64,000 nt of DNA from Ditylenchus dipsaci (taxonomy: Eukaryota; Nematoda; Chromadorea; Rhabditida; Anguinidae): contig SADC01000143.1 of the NCBI GenBank assembly GCA_004194705.1, positions 62,001 through 126,000 of the forward strand, given 5' to 3'. This document shows, piece after piece, positions 43,960 through 56,100 of the stretch. Made by a program: the position numbers and the translations under genes. Within the stretch, counting starts at the first letter, position 1, and every line of letters starts with the position of its first letter. Under the pieces are notes generated by a model that did no database searches, had not been told where the DNA came from, and worked only from the letters and a program-made list of their open reading frames with translations.

Positions 43960-44608
43960 ATTTTGAAATTTTAAAAAATATCATTGATTTTACCGTTTCT
44001 GTGTACCCCGTCACTCCTGGCTACCTTTTTTAAGGGTACTCTTTTCCTGCCTTCAAAGTTCCCGCTCACTCTTCTCCCCGATACTTTACTGGTGGTTTGG
44101 GGGGGGGGGTATCCAGGTAGTTAAGTCTCCATTCTGGTTGTTTCCATCGTGCTTCGGGCTCGGTCCTGGGCTGGTCCTGGTCACTGTCCTGGTGGTTCCG
44201 GCCCTATACTGGGGGTTTAGGCCCCATCCTGCTGATTGAGGGCTATCCACGTAGTTTAGGACCTAGCCTGGTGGTTCGGGCAACATCCCGTGTGCCACGT
44301 CACTTGGACCCCATCCTGGTGGTTTAGGCCCTATCTGGTGGTGTGAGCCACATCCTGGCGATTCGGTCCGGGCCTGGTGGTTAAATTACTTTCCTGGTGT
44401 TTCGGGCCATCATGGTGGTTGGGGGGGGGGCGGTACCTACGTCGTTTGGGCCCCATCCTGATGGTTCAGGCTGTGGTGTGAGCCATATCCTGGTGGTTTG
44501 AACCCGGTCCTGATGGTTCGGGACTTATCCTGTGGTTCGAACCCCATGTTGGTGGTTTGGGCCTCACCCTGAAGATTTATTTGGAAGAAGCATGGGCTTA
44601 GGGTATTT
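43960..44608. repeat. Degenerate GGTGGTTCGGGCC repeat
   Basis: Units such as CCTGGTGGTTCGGGCC and CCCATCCTGGTGGTTTAGG repeat loosely from 44080 to 44560. No gene. Confidence 0.5.
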
Positions 44609-44609
44609 A

Positions 44610-44800
44610 AAGGGGAGGGGGAAACTTTATATACGCATCGCTTTTTGTCGCAAGTTCTAGTCCTCTGAGGGTGTTTTAATTTACTTTTTTAGTAAGTTTT
44701 TTGACTTTTACGCCCAAAAATCATCGAGCAATCGATTGCAACCATTTCCAGCACTGATTTGCTGTCATCAACTGCCTCAATTTTGCAATTTTTGGCAATG
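44610..44800 (+). repeat. tRNA-like SINE candidate (copy C)
   Basis: GAAACTTTATATACGCATCG head and a body with ATCGAGCAATCGATT and CAACCATTTCCAGCACTG, matching 35195-35390. The B box is degraded. Confidence 0.5.
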
Positions 44801-44928
44801 ACTACCAAAACTAAAGGAAACTAGCCAAAATGATGCGTGCTAGGAAATGAGATTTTTTGCGATTTCAATTCACATTATTTTATACAACTGTATGCTGAAA
44901 ATGACGGCAAGAAGCAGGGCTACATTTT

Positions 44929-45714
44929 GGGTGCACTACGTTTCACCGTCACTGTTTTCACCGTTCACTATTTTCACCGTCACTATTTCACCGTCACCTA
45001 TTTTCACCGTCACCTATTTCACCGTCACTATTTTCACCGTCACTATTTTCACCGTTCACTAAATTCACCGTCAGCACTTTAGGACCGCTTTTTAGATCTA
45101 AATTTTTTCTAAATTTAAACAGTCTTGGTACCAAATTGTAGCCCTGAATGTCAGCTACATTTTGGTACTACAAATTCTGAAAAAATAAAAAAAATTAGAA
45201 CTAAACTTTAGAAGGCGTTCAATCTCACACTTTCATCACGGTAGAACGCAGGGTGAGCGTCTTTTATAGTTTAGAACTAATGGCTCTTTCACGGACTGCG
45301 ACTTAGACTGAGACTTAGACTTAGACTGAGACTGAGACTAAGAGTGTTCATGTAGCCAAAAAAGTCTCAGTCTAAGTCTCAGTCTAAGTCTAAGTCGCAG
45401 TCCGTGAAGAGCCATAAATTTTTCGTTTTTTTTAGAAAATGTAGTACCAAATGTAGCTGACATTCAGGGCTACAATTTGGTACCAAAAATTTTAAAAATT
45501 TCGAAAAATTTAGACTAAAAAGTGGTCCTAAAATGCTGACGGTGAATTTAGTGAACGGTGAAAATAGGTGACGGTGAAAATAGGTGACGGTGAAAATAGT
45601 GACGGTGAAAATAGGTGACGGTGAAATAGTGACGGTGAAATAGTGACGGTGAAAATAGTGAACGGTGAAAATAGTGAACGGTGAAAACAGTTGACGGTGA
45701 AACGTAGTGCACCC
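44929..45714. mobile_element. Foldback with TTTCACCGTCACTA arms and perfect 8-bp duplication
   Basis: GGGTGCACTACGTTTCACCG is mirrored by CGGTGAAACGTAGTGCACCC. TACATTTT is exact at 44921-44928 and 45715-45722. The arms are tandem TTTTCACCGTCACTA units (44940-45075 and 45520-45700). A nested hairpin (about 45289-45408) has GGCTCTTTCACGGACTGCG ends and GACTTAGACTGA arrays. Non-coding. Confidence 0.8.
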
Positions 45715-47391
45715 TACATTTTGAGTGTAAGGTTGCAAATGAGTGTGTAAATTAAAATTGCGAAAAATGTCACTTCCAGGAGCCACTTTCAGGTCGGCGG
45801 ATAGAGTCAGGATCAAGAGTTACTACTGATCCTACTCGTCCACCTAAAACCAGATCGATAGATCGAGAGTAACTCTTGATCTATGATCCTACTCGTCCGG
45901 TCTGAAACTGGATCGATAGATCAAGAGTAACTCTTGATCTATCGATCCGGTTTCAGATGGCGAGTAACTCGTGATTCGCACTGTCTTCGGGTTTCCTCTC
46001 ATATTTGGCTAAAGTAATTCGTGATCCACACTCTTTTTTGGGTTTCGCCTACTTTTGGCCAGAGTAACCGTCATCACCTACCTCAAACTACTTACTGTGT
46101 CTTTCCAGTCTCAATCGGCACTAAACCTGTCTGATCGGTATCATCCAGCCCTGATCTGGTATGATCCAGCCCTGACCTGGTCTGATCCGGTCTAATCCAG
46201 CCTGATGCTGTCTGATCCAGCCTGATCCGGTCTGATCCTGCCTTGATCCGGTCTGATCCCTAAGCTCGAGCAGTAGATCGTAAAAACACACAGTTCACAG
46301 TGCAATTTCAATATTTTAGGCATCCAAAAACTTTTGCCCCGGGGCTAAATAAGAAGAAATATGTTAGTGTAATTTATAAGACAAAAAATTGTAATCACTG
46401 AATACAATATCACAAAGCAGAAAAATACTTAAAAAAGTATAGATTATGGGTTAGACCAGCAAAAATTAGAATAAACGCAAAAAAATTGTCTGTATCACGA
46501 CTCATCCTGGCAGGTTCAATTAACCGGGTTCATAATTAGGTTCAATTAATAAAATTAAAATTAACCCGAAGAAAATAATCTGGATGATGAGTTTGTTTGG
46601 CCTTGAGTAGGATAAAACCGAAAAAATTGTCTGGATCACGAGTAACTACAGCCAAAAGTAGAATAAACAAGATGAGACTGGATCAGCCCGGATCAGGGCT
46701 AGATGAGACCGGATCAGGGATGGATAAGACCGGATCAGACCGGATCAGGGCTGTGCCAGACCGGGTCAGGGCTTGATCAGGGCTGGATAAGACCGGACCA
46801 GACCGGTTCAAGGCTAACTTAGACTTGATTAAAAATAAGACGTAGTGTGAGCTAATTATCACAAGTAAGTCTGTCGAAAACAAGGATAAACCCAAGAAAA
46901 AGTCTGGATCACGAGTTACTTTGGACAAAAGTGGGATGAAACTCAGAAAGGTAGTCTGGATCATGACCTACTCTGGCAAAAATTAGGAAACAAAGCCAAA
47001 GACATAGTGGATCACGAGTTAGGGTGGTATTTAATTTTGGCCATAAAATACTGAAAATTGGCCATAAAATATTTAATTTTGGCATAAACTCGACGTGGCC
47101 ATAAAATACTGAATTTTGGCCATAAACTTTTGAATTTTGGCCATAAATTTTTGAATTTTGGCCATAAACTTTTGAATTTTGACTATAAACTCGAATTTGG
47201 CCATGAAATGCTTAATTTTGGCCATAAATTATTGGGTATTGGCCATAAACTCGGGTTGCTTAGGTCAATTGAATTCCGTCACCAGTTTTGCTGCGTTATA
47301 TAACTGTGTTACACTTTTCATCCTTGCAAATTTGCATGTCTTCCGCATCAATATTAGAATTCTGTGTGTTTAGAATTATCAAGCTCAACGA

Positions 47392-47786
47392 ATGACAATG
47401 AAGTTCACCGTGATGTCGGCTCTCCTGATGCCTTTTTCAGTGGTTGCTTGCGCTTTGGCACCTGGAGTCGCTATTCTAGGTGAGTGTCTTTGATTGACTG
47501 GTGGTTCATGTTCTGACTAGGTCTATTCTTCAGTTGGCTAACAACATGTGCTCTACGCTCCGATTGCATCAACTCCAGTGCTTTTCAAAGTAAGTTTATT
47601 CAATTGCAGGCGATTGTTCCAACTATCTCAATGGCCATGGTTATGATCGTGCGTTCAGACTTGGCCTTCCGCTGATCAGTGAGTGCTTAAGTGACAAACT
47701 TGTTCTATTAACCATTCTGTATTACAGTGTGCTCCTTCGAAAAAGTCTTCAGCCGAAATGACCTCCAGCAGAAGCAGCAGCAATGA
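47392..47786 (+). CDS. Small secreted-type protein, three exons, unknown
   Basis: Exon 1 (47392-47479) encodes MTMKFTVMSALLMPFSVVAC, a short basic start and hydrophobic core typical of a signal peptide, followed by ALAPGVAIL. Exon 2 (47610-47678) joins in phase and reads GDCSNYLNGHGYDRAFRLGL. A 49-nt intron leads to exon 3 (47728-47786), which reads MCSFEKVFSRNDLQQKQQQ and a TGA. AATAAA follows at 47842. The product is about 71 residues with three cysteines. The first intron (47480-47609) is longer than usual here and may hide an extra exon: a frame from 47522 with SWLTTCALRSDCINSSAFQ is also open, but would need a 20-nt intron. No family recognised. Its position inside inverted arrays suggests capture by, or insertion within, a foldback element. 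Confidence 0.55.
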
Positions 47787-47841
47787 AAATGGAGTATTGT
47801 TTCCCTATCACAATTGTATTTCGATGTGATCTAATGATCTG

Positions 47842-47847
47842 AATAAA
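47842..47847 (+). terminator. Polyadenylation signal
   Basis: AATAAA 56 bases after the stop of the 47392-47786 gene. Confidence 0.5.
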
Positions 47848-48240
47848 ATTGTTTTTAGTACATCAGGTTTTTTGAGGATACCGTGTTTGTTGTTTTTTCC
47901 GTGGATAATATTATTATTTGTAAGGTCAACATGAGTGGCGAGCTCTCTATTGGCTTATTAGTAAATAATTGAAAAAATTGCACGGTTACCATCTGCTATC
48001 CCTGCGCTTTAGTCGGTCATCTATCGTACCTTTCTTTGTTATAAATTTTCGGCCGGCTGTCTTGGTCTTTTTTGCACTGCACTAGCTGTATTCCAACCCT
48101 GGCTGAATGACGTAGTTAGTGTGTCTGGGAGTGAATTTATTAGAGTCTTTTTCCTGGAGTGGTGAATAATAGGTGAATTTCACAGAAGGGACCCAGGCTG
48201 TGATTCGAGGAAGTTCGATAAAAAATGCGCTTTAAAAATG

Positions 48241-48440
48241 CTTAAAGGGCCATTGCCGTCCCGACAACGAGAATTTCAAGTGTTCGAATTGGCGCGGGAC
48301 AGTTCTCTTTCGTCTTTCATTTTACTCTTTTGAGTCATTCGAAGCAAGTCAAAAGAGTACAATGAAAGACGAAAGAGAACTGTCCCGCGCGAATTCAAAC
48401 ATTTGGAATTCTCGTTGTCGGGACGGCAATGGCCTTTAAG
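48241..48440. mobile_element. Hairpin MITE, CTTAAAGGGCCATTGCCGTC ends
   Basis: A 200-bp near-perfect hairpin whose ends and CCCGACAACGAG words match the 174-419 family. Non-coding. The stretches 47870-48240 and 48445-48880 have no gene. Confidence 0.75.
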
Positions 48441-49379
48441 AAAGTTTCTGGGTCTTTTTTCAAATAAAAAAATTTCTGAAAGGTTCGCAGGGCCGAAAAA
48501 ACCAACCCACGATTGTTGGGCATCCTCCAGATGGCTCTTGAGATCTACTTACTTGAATTCGTGATATTTACCTGAGGACAAGAAAGTAGGTGTAAAGAAA
48601 GGTTTGTAAAGAACAAAACTTGTTTCAACTTATCAACACCTGAGAAACTGAGGTAGTCTAAACTGAGATACTCGACCACCTCGGAGTGGATACCCAAGGT
48701 AGACCTACCCAAGTACTAATTAGATATTGAGATTATGAATAGTCAAAACATCAATTTGATCATAACAAACCATTTCAGTATAAAATTTTAAGTTTAATAC
48801 TATAGTTCGTGCGACATTTGGAGGTGATAATACTTTGGTAAGTCGATTGACTTGTAACCAATGACGTAGAGGCAACTTGAGTTCAATATTTTATGGCCAA
48901 AATCTGATAATTTACGGCCAAAATTCGGGATATCAAGGCCAAATTTAAGTTTATGGCCGGAATTCAAAAGTTTATGGCCAAAATTCAATAATTTATGGCA
49001 AAATCAGTATTTTATGGCCACGTCGAGTTTATGGCCAAAATTAAATATTTTATGGCCAATTTTCAGTATTTTTGGCCAGTTTTAAATATTATCCCACGAG
49101 TTACTCGACATGTCTGAACACGATCATTAGATCGAGAGTTACTCTTGATCCTACTCGTACATCTGAAAGCGGATCAATAGATCAAGAATTACTCTTGATC
49201 TTCGATCCTACTCGTCGTCTCTGAACACGATCAATAGATCACGAGTAACTCTTTGATCCTACTATTACTCTATCCGCCGACCTGAAAGTGGCTCCAGGAT
49301 ACTAACGAAAAGTACAGGTATAGTCCTATTGAGAATTACATCGAATTGGATTTTTTATATTTTAGCTCTAACTTTATAC

Positions 49380-49545
49380 CAACTTTTCATTTGTATGATA
49401 GCTCAAATGAAAGCCCAGAAGCTTGGATACATTTTGACACTAAACTTGTAAATAAAAGGAGAGAAAAAATAAGGTCTGCAGCCAGTGGTAGTCGAACTTG
49501 TGACCTAAGGCGATGCGTATATAAAGTTCCCCCCCCCCTCTTTAA
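49380..49545 (-). repeat. tRNA-like SINE candidate (copy D)
   Basis: The minus strand reads GAACTTTATATACGCATCGC, a B-box-like AAGTTCGACTACC, then a body with ATTTGAGCTATCATAC. Same head as copies A-C, different tail. Confidence 0.5.
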
Positions 49546-49549
49546 AATG

Positions 49550-50270
49550 AATCTGTGGGACGACTATTAACTCGCGACAGTTTGACTCGCGACATTCAAC
49601 TCGCGACAGTCTCGACTCGCGACACTTTTTTCGACGATTTTTTAATTTCTAAAAAGATTATGAACTATTCTCCAAAAGTCTTTTGATTAGCAACTTTTAA
49701 TGCCAAAATGTCTTCCTAAACCTGAATCCGTTAAGATCAAGTCAACAAAATCACAGGGAGCTGAGATATAGCTGTTTTTGAATCGACCACCTGGAAATTT
49801 GTACCACTTATTAATACCTAAAAACTTGTTTATTTTCAAACAATTTATTAGTTTATTTTGCATTAAAAGACTCGGAATGATTTTCGGCACAACCATACTA
49901 AGTTCGAAATTGTAAATTTTGCTTCGAATTTAGTTAAATCGGTCGATATATAGTATTTTTGTTATTCAGACTTCGATTCAAAAGTAGCGAATGGTGTACC
50001 CCGTAAATCGACTTTTTATAACATTCCGCAAATCCGAAAATATGACCCAACGGATACAAAACGAAAGTTTTCCATCTCTTAATTGGGTATATTTTCCAAT
50101 TTTGTATTCGGTCGAACTACCGCAATCTAAAATCCACCCAAAGCGATTTTGTTTACTTAAATTAGCCGAATAAGTTAAAATTCTCTTTATTAAAGTTGCT
50201 CGACCTGGATCTTTGATATTTTCGACTTCGCTACCATCGCACGATCAAAAAAAACATAGGTGCATTATTT
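49550..50270. other. CTCGCGACA repeat, then AT-rich DNA without gene
   Basis: Four CTCGCGAC(A) units stand at 49570-49622. The remainder has open frames (49687-49896 minus; 49991-50173 plus) without motif or splice context. Confidence 0.4.
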
Positions 50271-50273
50271 ACT

Positions 50274-50668
50274 AAAGTTACATTGTCAGTTTCGGTGAGT
50301 TTACTGTTATCCGACTTTGAAATTGTAGCTTCTATGCACAAAAGACTTTTAGAGGAAAGTAATTATTGGTCGGAAGTTTCGATCATAAAATTATTACTAC
50401 CGTTTTCATATAAATTTGACCCACTTGTCGGAAAAAACACAAATGAAATTTTTTTTCTGTATCGAGTTATCAAAAACGGGATTTCATCGATTTTTAAAAT
50501 TTTGTCGATTGCTTTCATTTATATAGTCAAAAATTTAAACTATATAAATGCAAACAATTTTTCATTTTTCTGTTTTTTATTTTCAAAGCGTACTCTCAAA
50601 CTTCAGTATGTACGAACATTTCACCGAAACAGTATTTTTACTTCCCGAAACTGACAAAGTGTAACTTT
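50274..50668. mobile_element. MITE, GTTACATTGTCAGTTTCGG ends, with an AT-rich open frame
   Basis: AAAGTTACATTGTCAGTTTC is mirrored by GAAACTGACAAAGTGTAACTTT-type sequence at 50648-50668. A 123-codon frame (50283-50654, with EESNYWSEVSIIKLLLPF) spans it. Its codons are extremely AT-rich and no motif is seen, so coding status is doubtful. Confidence 0.5.
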
Positions 50669-50705
50669 ATAGCATAATGGCGGCTTTAAAAAATCTCTGG
50701 CACTG

Positions 50706-50763
50706 CTACATTACCGGTACGCACCGCCCCGGGGCATAGGGCGGTGCGTACCGGGTAATGTAG
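50706..50763. repeat. 58-bp near-perfect GC-rich hairpin
   Basis: CTACATTACCGGTACGCACC with CGCCC pairs with GGGCGGTGCGTACCGGGTAATGTAG-type sequence around a loop of about ten bases. It sits 20 bases before the 50784 start codon. Confidence 0.7.
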
Positions 50764-50783
50764 CCGTCAAGCCGGCTCGACAG

Positions 50784-51122
50784 ATGTTCAGCTTTTGTCG
50801 CTGTCGACAGTTAAACCCTTGCAAGATCACGTCTTTCGTCGAGAAAAGCCAGTTTGTTCCACAGCATCGATGAGCGAGTGAAGGAAGCCAATTCATTTTA
50901 CGAGTCAAGGCCGAAGAAGAGAAAACGAGACAACTGGTGGTCAGGTATGTCATCCTATAGATCAGTCTTAAAGATTGAATTTTTTTATCATCTAGAACAA
51001 GAATGAATCCTGTTAAAGTGCTGCGCCAGCCTCGTCGTCCAGAGTATGACTGCGGCGACACGAATATAGAAATTTTAGTCGGTGGTTATCAGCCGTCAGA
51101 TCGAATGGAGATCCTAAATTGA
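50784..51122 (+). CDS. Two-exon unknown protein, one in-frame TGA
   Basis: Exon 1 (50784-50944) reads MFSFCRCRQLNPCKITSF and EKSQFVPQHR, a TGA at 50871, then ASEGSQFILRVKAEEEKTRQ. A 51-nt intron (50945-50995, GTATGT...TCTAG) joins in phase to exon 2 (50996-51122), which reads RMNPVKVLRQPRRPEYDCGD and VGGYQPSDRMEILN before TGA. The phase match and open second exon favour a real gene. The internal TGA means a nonsense change, an error, or a start after it. The alternative frame of exon 1 (EANSFYESRPKKRKRDNWWS) is also open but stops soon after the intron. No family recognised. Confidence 0.45.
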
Positions 51123-51135
51123 ATGAAGTGTCGTA

Positions 51136-51345
51136 CAGGGTTCGCAGATGTCTGATTTGTCAGGAATTTTCGGATTTTTCAATTCAAATCCTGATTTTGA
51201 TCGCCAAAAATCAGGGATTACCTGATTTTTGGAGATCTTTTTGTTCAAAATTCTGATTTTTAGAGATTTTTTTGTTCAAAATCCTGATTTTTAGAGATTT
51301 TTTGTTCAAAATCCTGATTTTCCGTTTTTTCATCTGCGAACGCTG
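51136..51345. mobile_element. hAT-type MITE, CAGGGTTCGCAGATG ends
   Basis: CAGGGTTCGCAGATG is mirrored by CATCTGCGAACGCTG. Flanks GTGTCGTA (51128-51135) and GTGTCTTA (51346-51353) agree at 7 of 8. Inside are three tandem TTTTAGAGATTTTTTTGTTC units. Confidence 0.7.
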
Positions 51346-51359
51346 GTGTCTTACAGCAT

Positions 51360-52550
51360 TATCTGGCGAAGTTTCCGATTGTAGAGTTGGGAAAAGAACA
51401 AAATAAGGAATTTCAAAACTAATATGATGTTTTCCGTTTGTCACTTATTTGTTCGTTACATTTGCTAAAAAATCTTCTAATGCTTCTCTCCTGGTTGTGT
51501 TGGGATAAGTATGAAACTACGGTCAAGTAAGTAAGAGACTTTCGGTCTTTATGATTCAGCCTTTACGAAAACTAAAAAACAACACAGAGAGCCCACAAAG
51601 AGAAGAAGACCCATTATCCTGGAAATTATCGGATGGTCCAGTTTGACTTATACTGAGATCATCGATCAGTCAACAGGTCGGTTCGTCGACTGAACATCCA
51701 GTTGCTTTAGAGCCGTTCGAAGTTTTCTATAGTGGTTTAAAGTAGTTCGAGGATAATTTAGGTGTTTAGTGTGGTATGGGTTCCCAAAACAGATTTGCCC
51801 CGAAAAGGTTATGAAATAAGCACCAAAAAGTTAATGCTACTAGGCGGATTCAAATCCTAGTACTGACAGAGGAATGACTGGGAGAAAATTTGCCGAGAAA
51901 TGAATTTACCGGGAGTGAATTAGCCTAGTACCGAAATTGGGATCTAATGAGGTGGGATCAAATGAGTGGGATCAAATGAGTTGTGATCAAATGAGTACGA
52001 GCCCTGAGTGGACCTTGGAACTCACTCCTTGAGTACCTGTGAGTTTAATCCTCTCTCAGTTCCTCTCCAATTGTTTGTTAACAATTTACTCTTGCTAATG
52101 ATAAGTTGCTAATAAATCAACAAAAGGTTGTCTTTTATTCTCTAGCGTAGACTACCCGATTAACAAGTAAATTAGGTATGAAAGTTGTGGGAATTTGGTC
52201 ATATAAATTATTATGCAAACAAAATCAATATTTTGCAAATGGCAGCACATAATGGGAAATTAAGTGGACGGAATGAGCAAGCTGGGGATTTCTTGAATGG
52301 TTTCATCAGCGACGTCTGTAAAATAAATTGCAAGAAATTGGTCATAGTTTTAGTCAAAAACAACATACTTGAGAGGTATCCGAAGGCATGGTAAAAGGAC
52401 ATGAGCATATCAAAGCTATCTTTTGTACGGTGTCTGAAATCAAGTCATGCAGGAAAATCCATTAATGAGAAAATTTTCGCCAAAAATCAATTCTGGCTAA
52501 ATTATTGATATGCGGTCGACGTTCGAGGTTCGACGTTCACAGTCAACCTT
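51360..52550. other. Interval without a supported gene
   Basis: A GGGATCAAATGAG repeat lies near 51955-51995. A plus-strand frame at 52185-52394 (MAAHNGKLSGRNEQAGDFLN) looks protein-like but lacks convincing splice sites; it is left as undetermined. Confidence 0.35.
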
Positions 52551-52554
52551 CACA

Positions 52555-52637
52555 CAGTCGACCCTCGATTTAACGGTCTTCCTTGGGAAAACAAGGAAGC
52601 CGTTAAACCGAGGAGTCGTTTGATCGAGGGTTGACTG
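52555..52637. mobile_element. Mini-MITE, CAGTCGACCCTCGATTTAAC ends
   Basis: An 83-bp hairpin with ends CAGTCGACCCTCGATTTAAC and GATCGAGGGTTGACTG. TA follows on the right only. Similar in style to 1455-1641. Confidence 0.6.
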
Positions 52638-52642
52638 TACTA

Positions 52643-52905
52643 ACTAGGGTTGGGTGATGGGAATATTCCCGAAAATCACCGGAGAATATCACTGTCCGGC
52701 AAAAACACTGCTTCTAAAGACACGTTCACACAGATCGGTTTTTGTTCGCATCTTCAGCACTTTACTTGGTGTTACCAACTCATGCGGATGTGAACGTGCC
52801 GTGACATCGGATTTGTCCCATTTTTTCGAAGAAGAATATCACTGCTTTTTGAGACTGTTTATGAATATTCCCTGAAAGATTGTCCCGCTGATTATCCCAA
52901 CCCTA
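52643..52905. mobile_element. MITE, CTAGGGTTGGG ends
   Basis: CTAGGGTTGGGTGATGGGAA is mirrored by a right end finishing CCCAACCCTAG, with GAATATTCCC inner words. A second mirrored pair (ACACGTTCACA and TGTGAACGTG) suggests a nested element. Non-coding. Confidence 0.55.
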
Positions 52906-53119
52906 GTATTAACCCTTCAGCTATAAACTCCTGCTTTTTTAAACTATTTTGATGACTTTTACATGGATTTCATGATATCTTTTTTACTGATTTCTTACCT
53001 GTGATGGTGAACTAGTGCGCTTTTTTTCAAAACTTTTTTTAACAAAAATGTTTTGGGATAATCTTAGATTCGGTGAAAAAAATTACAGTTAGGTTAAAAA
53101 TGGTCGAATTGAGTGCGAC

Positions 53120-56100
53120 TTAAATAAGTTTCAGCTTGCCCTTTGAACTTGGAGGAAACGCTACACCGAGCTGTGATAACAGTTTTAGAAAATTACTTAC
53201 GGCTTTCAATCTGGGAGAAGCAGGAAGAGAGGATTCCATTGGTGATAACTAAATCAACCAAATAGTTAACAACATAAACTCACAAAATTTACTTGATCCT
53301 CCACTGTCATGGGCGAGTAAATTCCTTTGGAGAAGCGTCGGCCAACCTAGAAATACAAAAGGCTATCCAGAACCTTTGGGCCCCACTCGCCAGAACCAAG
53401 GGTCCAGTCATTTTAAGTCTAATCTATGCGAAAAAATAAGTAAGGCGCGAATTCAAATTGAACATTTTTTTGCATACATTAGACTTAAATGACTGGGACC
53501 CCTTTGGTTCTGGCGAGTGGGCCCCAAAGGTTCTGTTGCTCCATACAAAAATGATCAATCAAAATCACTAAATAATTTGCAAAAATTTACCTTGACAATT
53601 TTATCTACAGTGATTCTGTCCTTCGATGTATCCATAGACAGCAGGCATTCTCCTGTCTTTGCTTTGTGCGCAAATCTAAAAGAAAAATTAATACGCAAAG
53701 GTAGTGTGTACCAAAGCTAGCGTTTTGTCAAGAATTTACGCTGAACACGATGGCTGAAAAAATCTCAGATAAGTACGGCTTTGAACGGGTGAAACATCAT
53801 TTGAAAATAGCTGATTTTTGCTGATCCCCAACCACCTGGAATTTGAGCAAATTATAGATGACTCTTGCTCAAATTTACGTACTACATGGGCGTGTAATAT
53901 CTCAAAATGCAAAAGTAATCAGGGCTATCTATTGCGTTTGAATTGTCTCTGAGTGATTACAATTCCACAGAGAACTTTTGGTTTTGGGAATTCAAAAAAT
54001 TTTCATATCATTAAACTTCTGTACGGATTTTTCAACTTGGTTTCTGACAAAATAAGGCCTTAAATTAATTTCAGGTATGGTTTTGTTAGAAACTAAGTTG
54101 AAAAATCCGTACAGAACTTCAATGATTAGGAAAAAAATTTGAAATAACCGGCAGCACCTCTTATTAGCGTGGGCATGCCCCTTTAAAAACTAAATACAGC
54201 AATATATTATCATAAAATCATGACAAAATGGCAAAAGGAATGTGTAAGTCGCCACACAAATTTTCTAAAACTTTGTCTTCGCTAAGAAAACCATTAGTTC
54301 TGACACCGGATTAGTGTTCAGCGTAGTTGATTTGCTTACCGTATTCTCTCTATTAGTTCCACATTTGGGATTATTTTCCAATCGTCCGAAAATCGGAAAA
54401 TTTGGGGTTGATCTCGAGATTTTCGGGTGCTCAACCAAAATCTAAAAAGTGGAATCAGTATAACTCGTGGAAGTTAAGAAAATGCAATAAACAGCTTTGT
54501 TAAATTTTTCTCTGAGCTGAGATAGAGGTCGTCGAAGTTGGGGTGTGGGTTTAATAGAGAGTGTGGAACTAATAGAGAGAATACGGTATATAACTACTAT
54601 TAAAAATCCAAAGTCACTGTCAAATTTGAATTCCGCTCAGGACAAAAAAAGATTAAATATTAAATTAAATATTAAATTTGCCAATATTAAATTTGAATAT
54701 TTAGCCATCGTGTTCAGCGTAAAATTATACACAAACGCTAGGTTTGGTGCACACCGCCTTTCCCTGTTAAACTTTATAAGAATCAAGATTAGTAGAAATT
54801 AGGATGTACCTTGCTTTACGCATCCATTCCTGCACTCCCTCCATATCCAGATTGCTGCTGAGCATCTCTGAACACTCTCCAAATGGCAGTAGGTGTAGGG
54901 CTGAAACCATTTTTTTTGATGAATGGATTTTTTTACCAGGTTTTACATTTAAGTACGATCGGACTGAGAGGCTCAACTCTCCGCTATATCTGACTCGAAA
55001 CATAAATATAAAACTTGAAACATAGTTTGAGTTATTGCAATGTGCAGTGCTTTTTTTGGTTAAACGAAAATTATCAGAAACGAAAATTGCGCCATCGCAG
55101 TTTTCCAAAACTTCAATTGATTCATCGAGAAAAACGACACAATTCCACGATAGATTTCGGCTCTCTCCTGTTTCGTACCAAATTGTTTCCGCCAAAAATC
55201 GTTATAGCCAAAAACGTTACATTTTTAATTAATTCGTTTGCTACATATGGTTTTTCTATATAATTTTGTGGATATTCTCATTTACAAGTTTATACTCAAA
55301 TTGATGCTAGAGAGCAGGGCTACATTTCGCGTTTAGGGTTGTAAATGCCCATGTCTTCAATATTTGCTGAAAGCCCTAAAATTTCCGGAATTGTGCACTT
55401 TTTGAGAACTTTTGGGGTTTTCAGCAAATATTGCAGACATGGTCATTTACAACCTTATACGCAAAATATAGCCCTGCTCTCAATTTGAGTATAAACTTGT
55501 AAATGAGAATATTCACAAAATTAGTTAAAAAACCATATGTAGAAAACTAATTAATTAAAAATGTAACGTTTTGGCTATAACGATTTTGGCGGAAACAATT
55601 TGGACGAAACAGGAGAGAGCCTAGATTTCACAATAAATTTCACAACGAGCGTAGCTGCGCCCGTCGCGCGTTCAATCGCACTGTGATATAATAATTCTGA
55701 TATTTTTTTACAAATATTGTAAAATTATGTCATTTTTTTTGAAAAGTAGGAATTTACAACTTCTACTCAAACATTTCTCCGTAAAGGTATATGAAAGTTG
55801 AATTCAATAGTCTTCTAATCTGTAAAATTGATATCGCCAAATAATCCATAAGAGATGTATGGATTTAAACACTTCAAACATAGATTAATTTAACTCGAAT
55901 TCCGTTTGTTACATTCTCTAGGATTTCTACAATCGCTTAAACTATTATATGCTCATTTTGCAGAAAATGATATAGGAGTGATATGAGATCAAAGTGAAAA
56001 GCTTTACCAAATGATGACTCCTTTTTGGCGAATTTCAATGGCGCAATTTTTCGTTTGGCGCAATCTTCCCATATCTTTTTTTTTTTAAAAGCCTCCTTAT

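Larger units (their letters stand above)
45777..49298. repeat. 3.5-kb foldback enclosing a small gene
   Basis: GGAGCCACTTTCAGGTCGGC at the left is mirrored by GCCGACCTGAAAGTGGCTCC at the right. Inside, GATCAAGAGTAACTCTTGATC words and degenerate GATCCGGTCTGATCC units follow. Arrays of TTTTGGCCATAAACTTTTGAA (47035-47250) are mirrored at 48890-49085. Between the arrays lies the 47392-47786 gene. No matching target duplication found. Confidence 0.65.

Noticed and set aside
54937..55195. Minus-strand frame with RYSGELSLSVRSYLNVKP as an exon of the Hint gene
   Set aside because: It has a donor-like end in phase, but in Hog proteins LSLT is followed directly by the HLL block, so exon 56601-56466 should join 54900-54810 and this stretch belongs to the intron.
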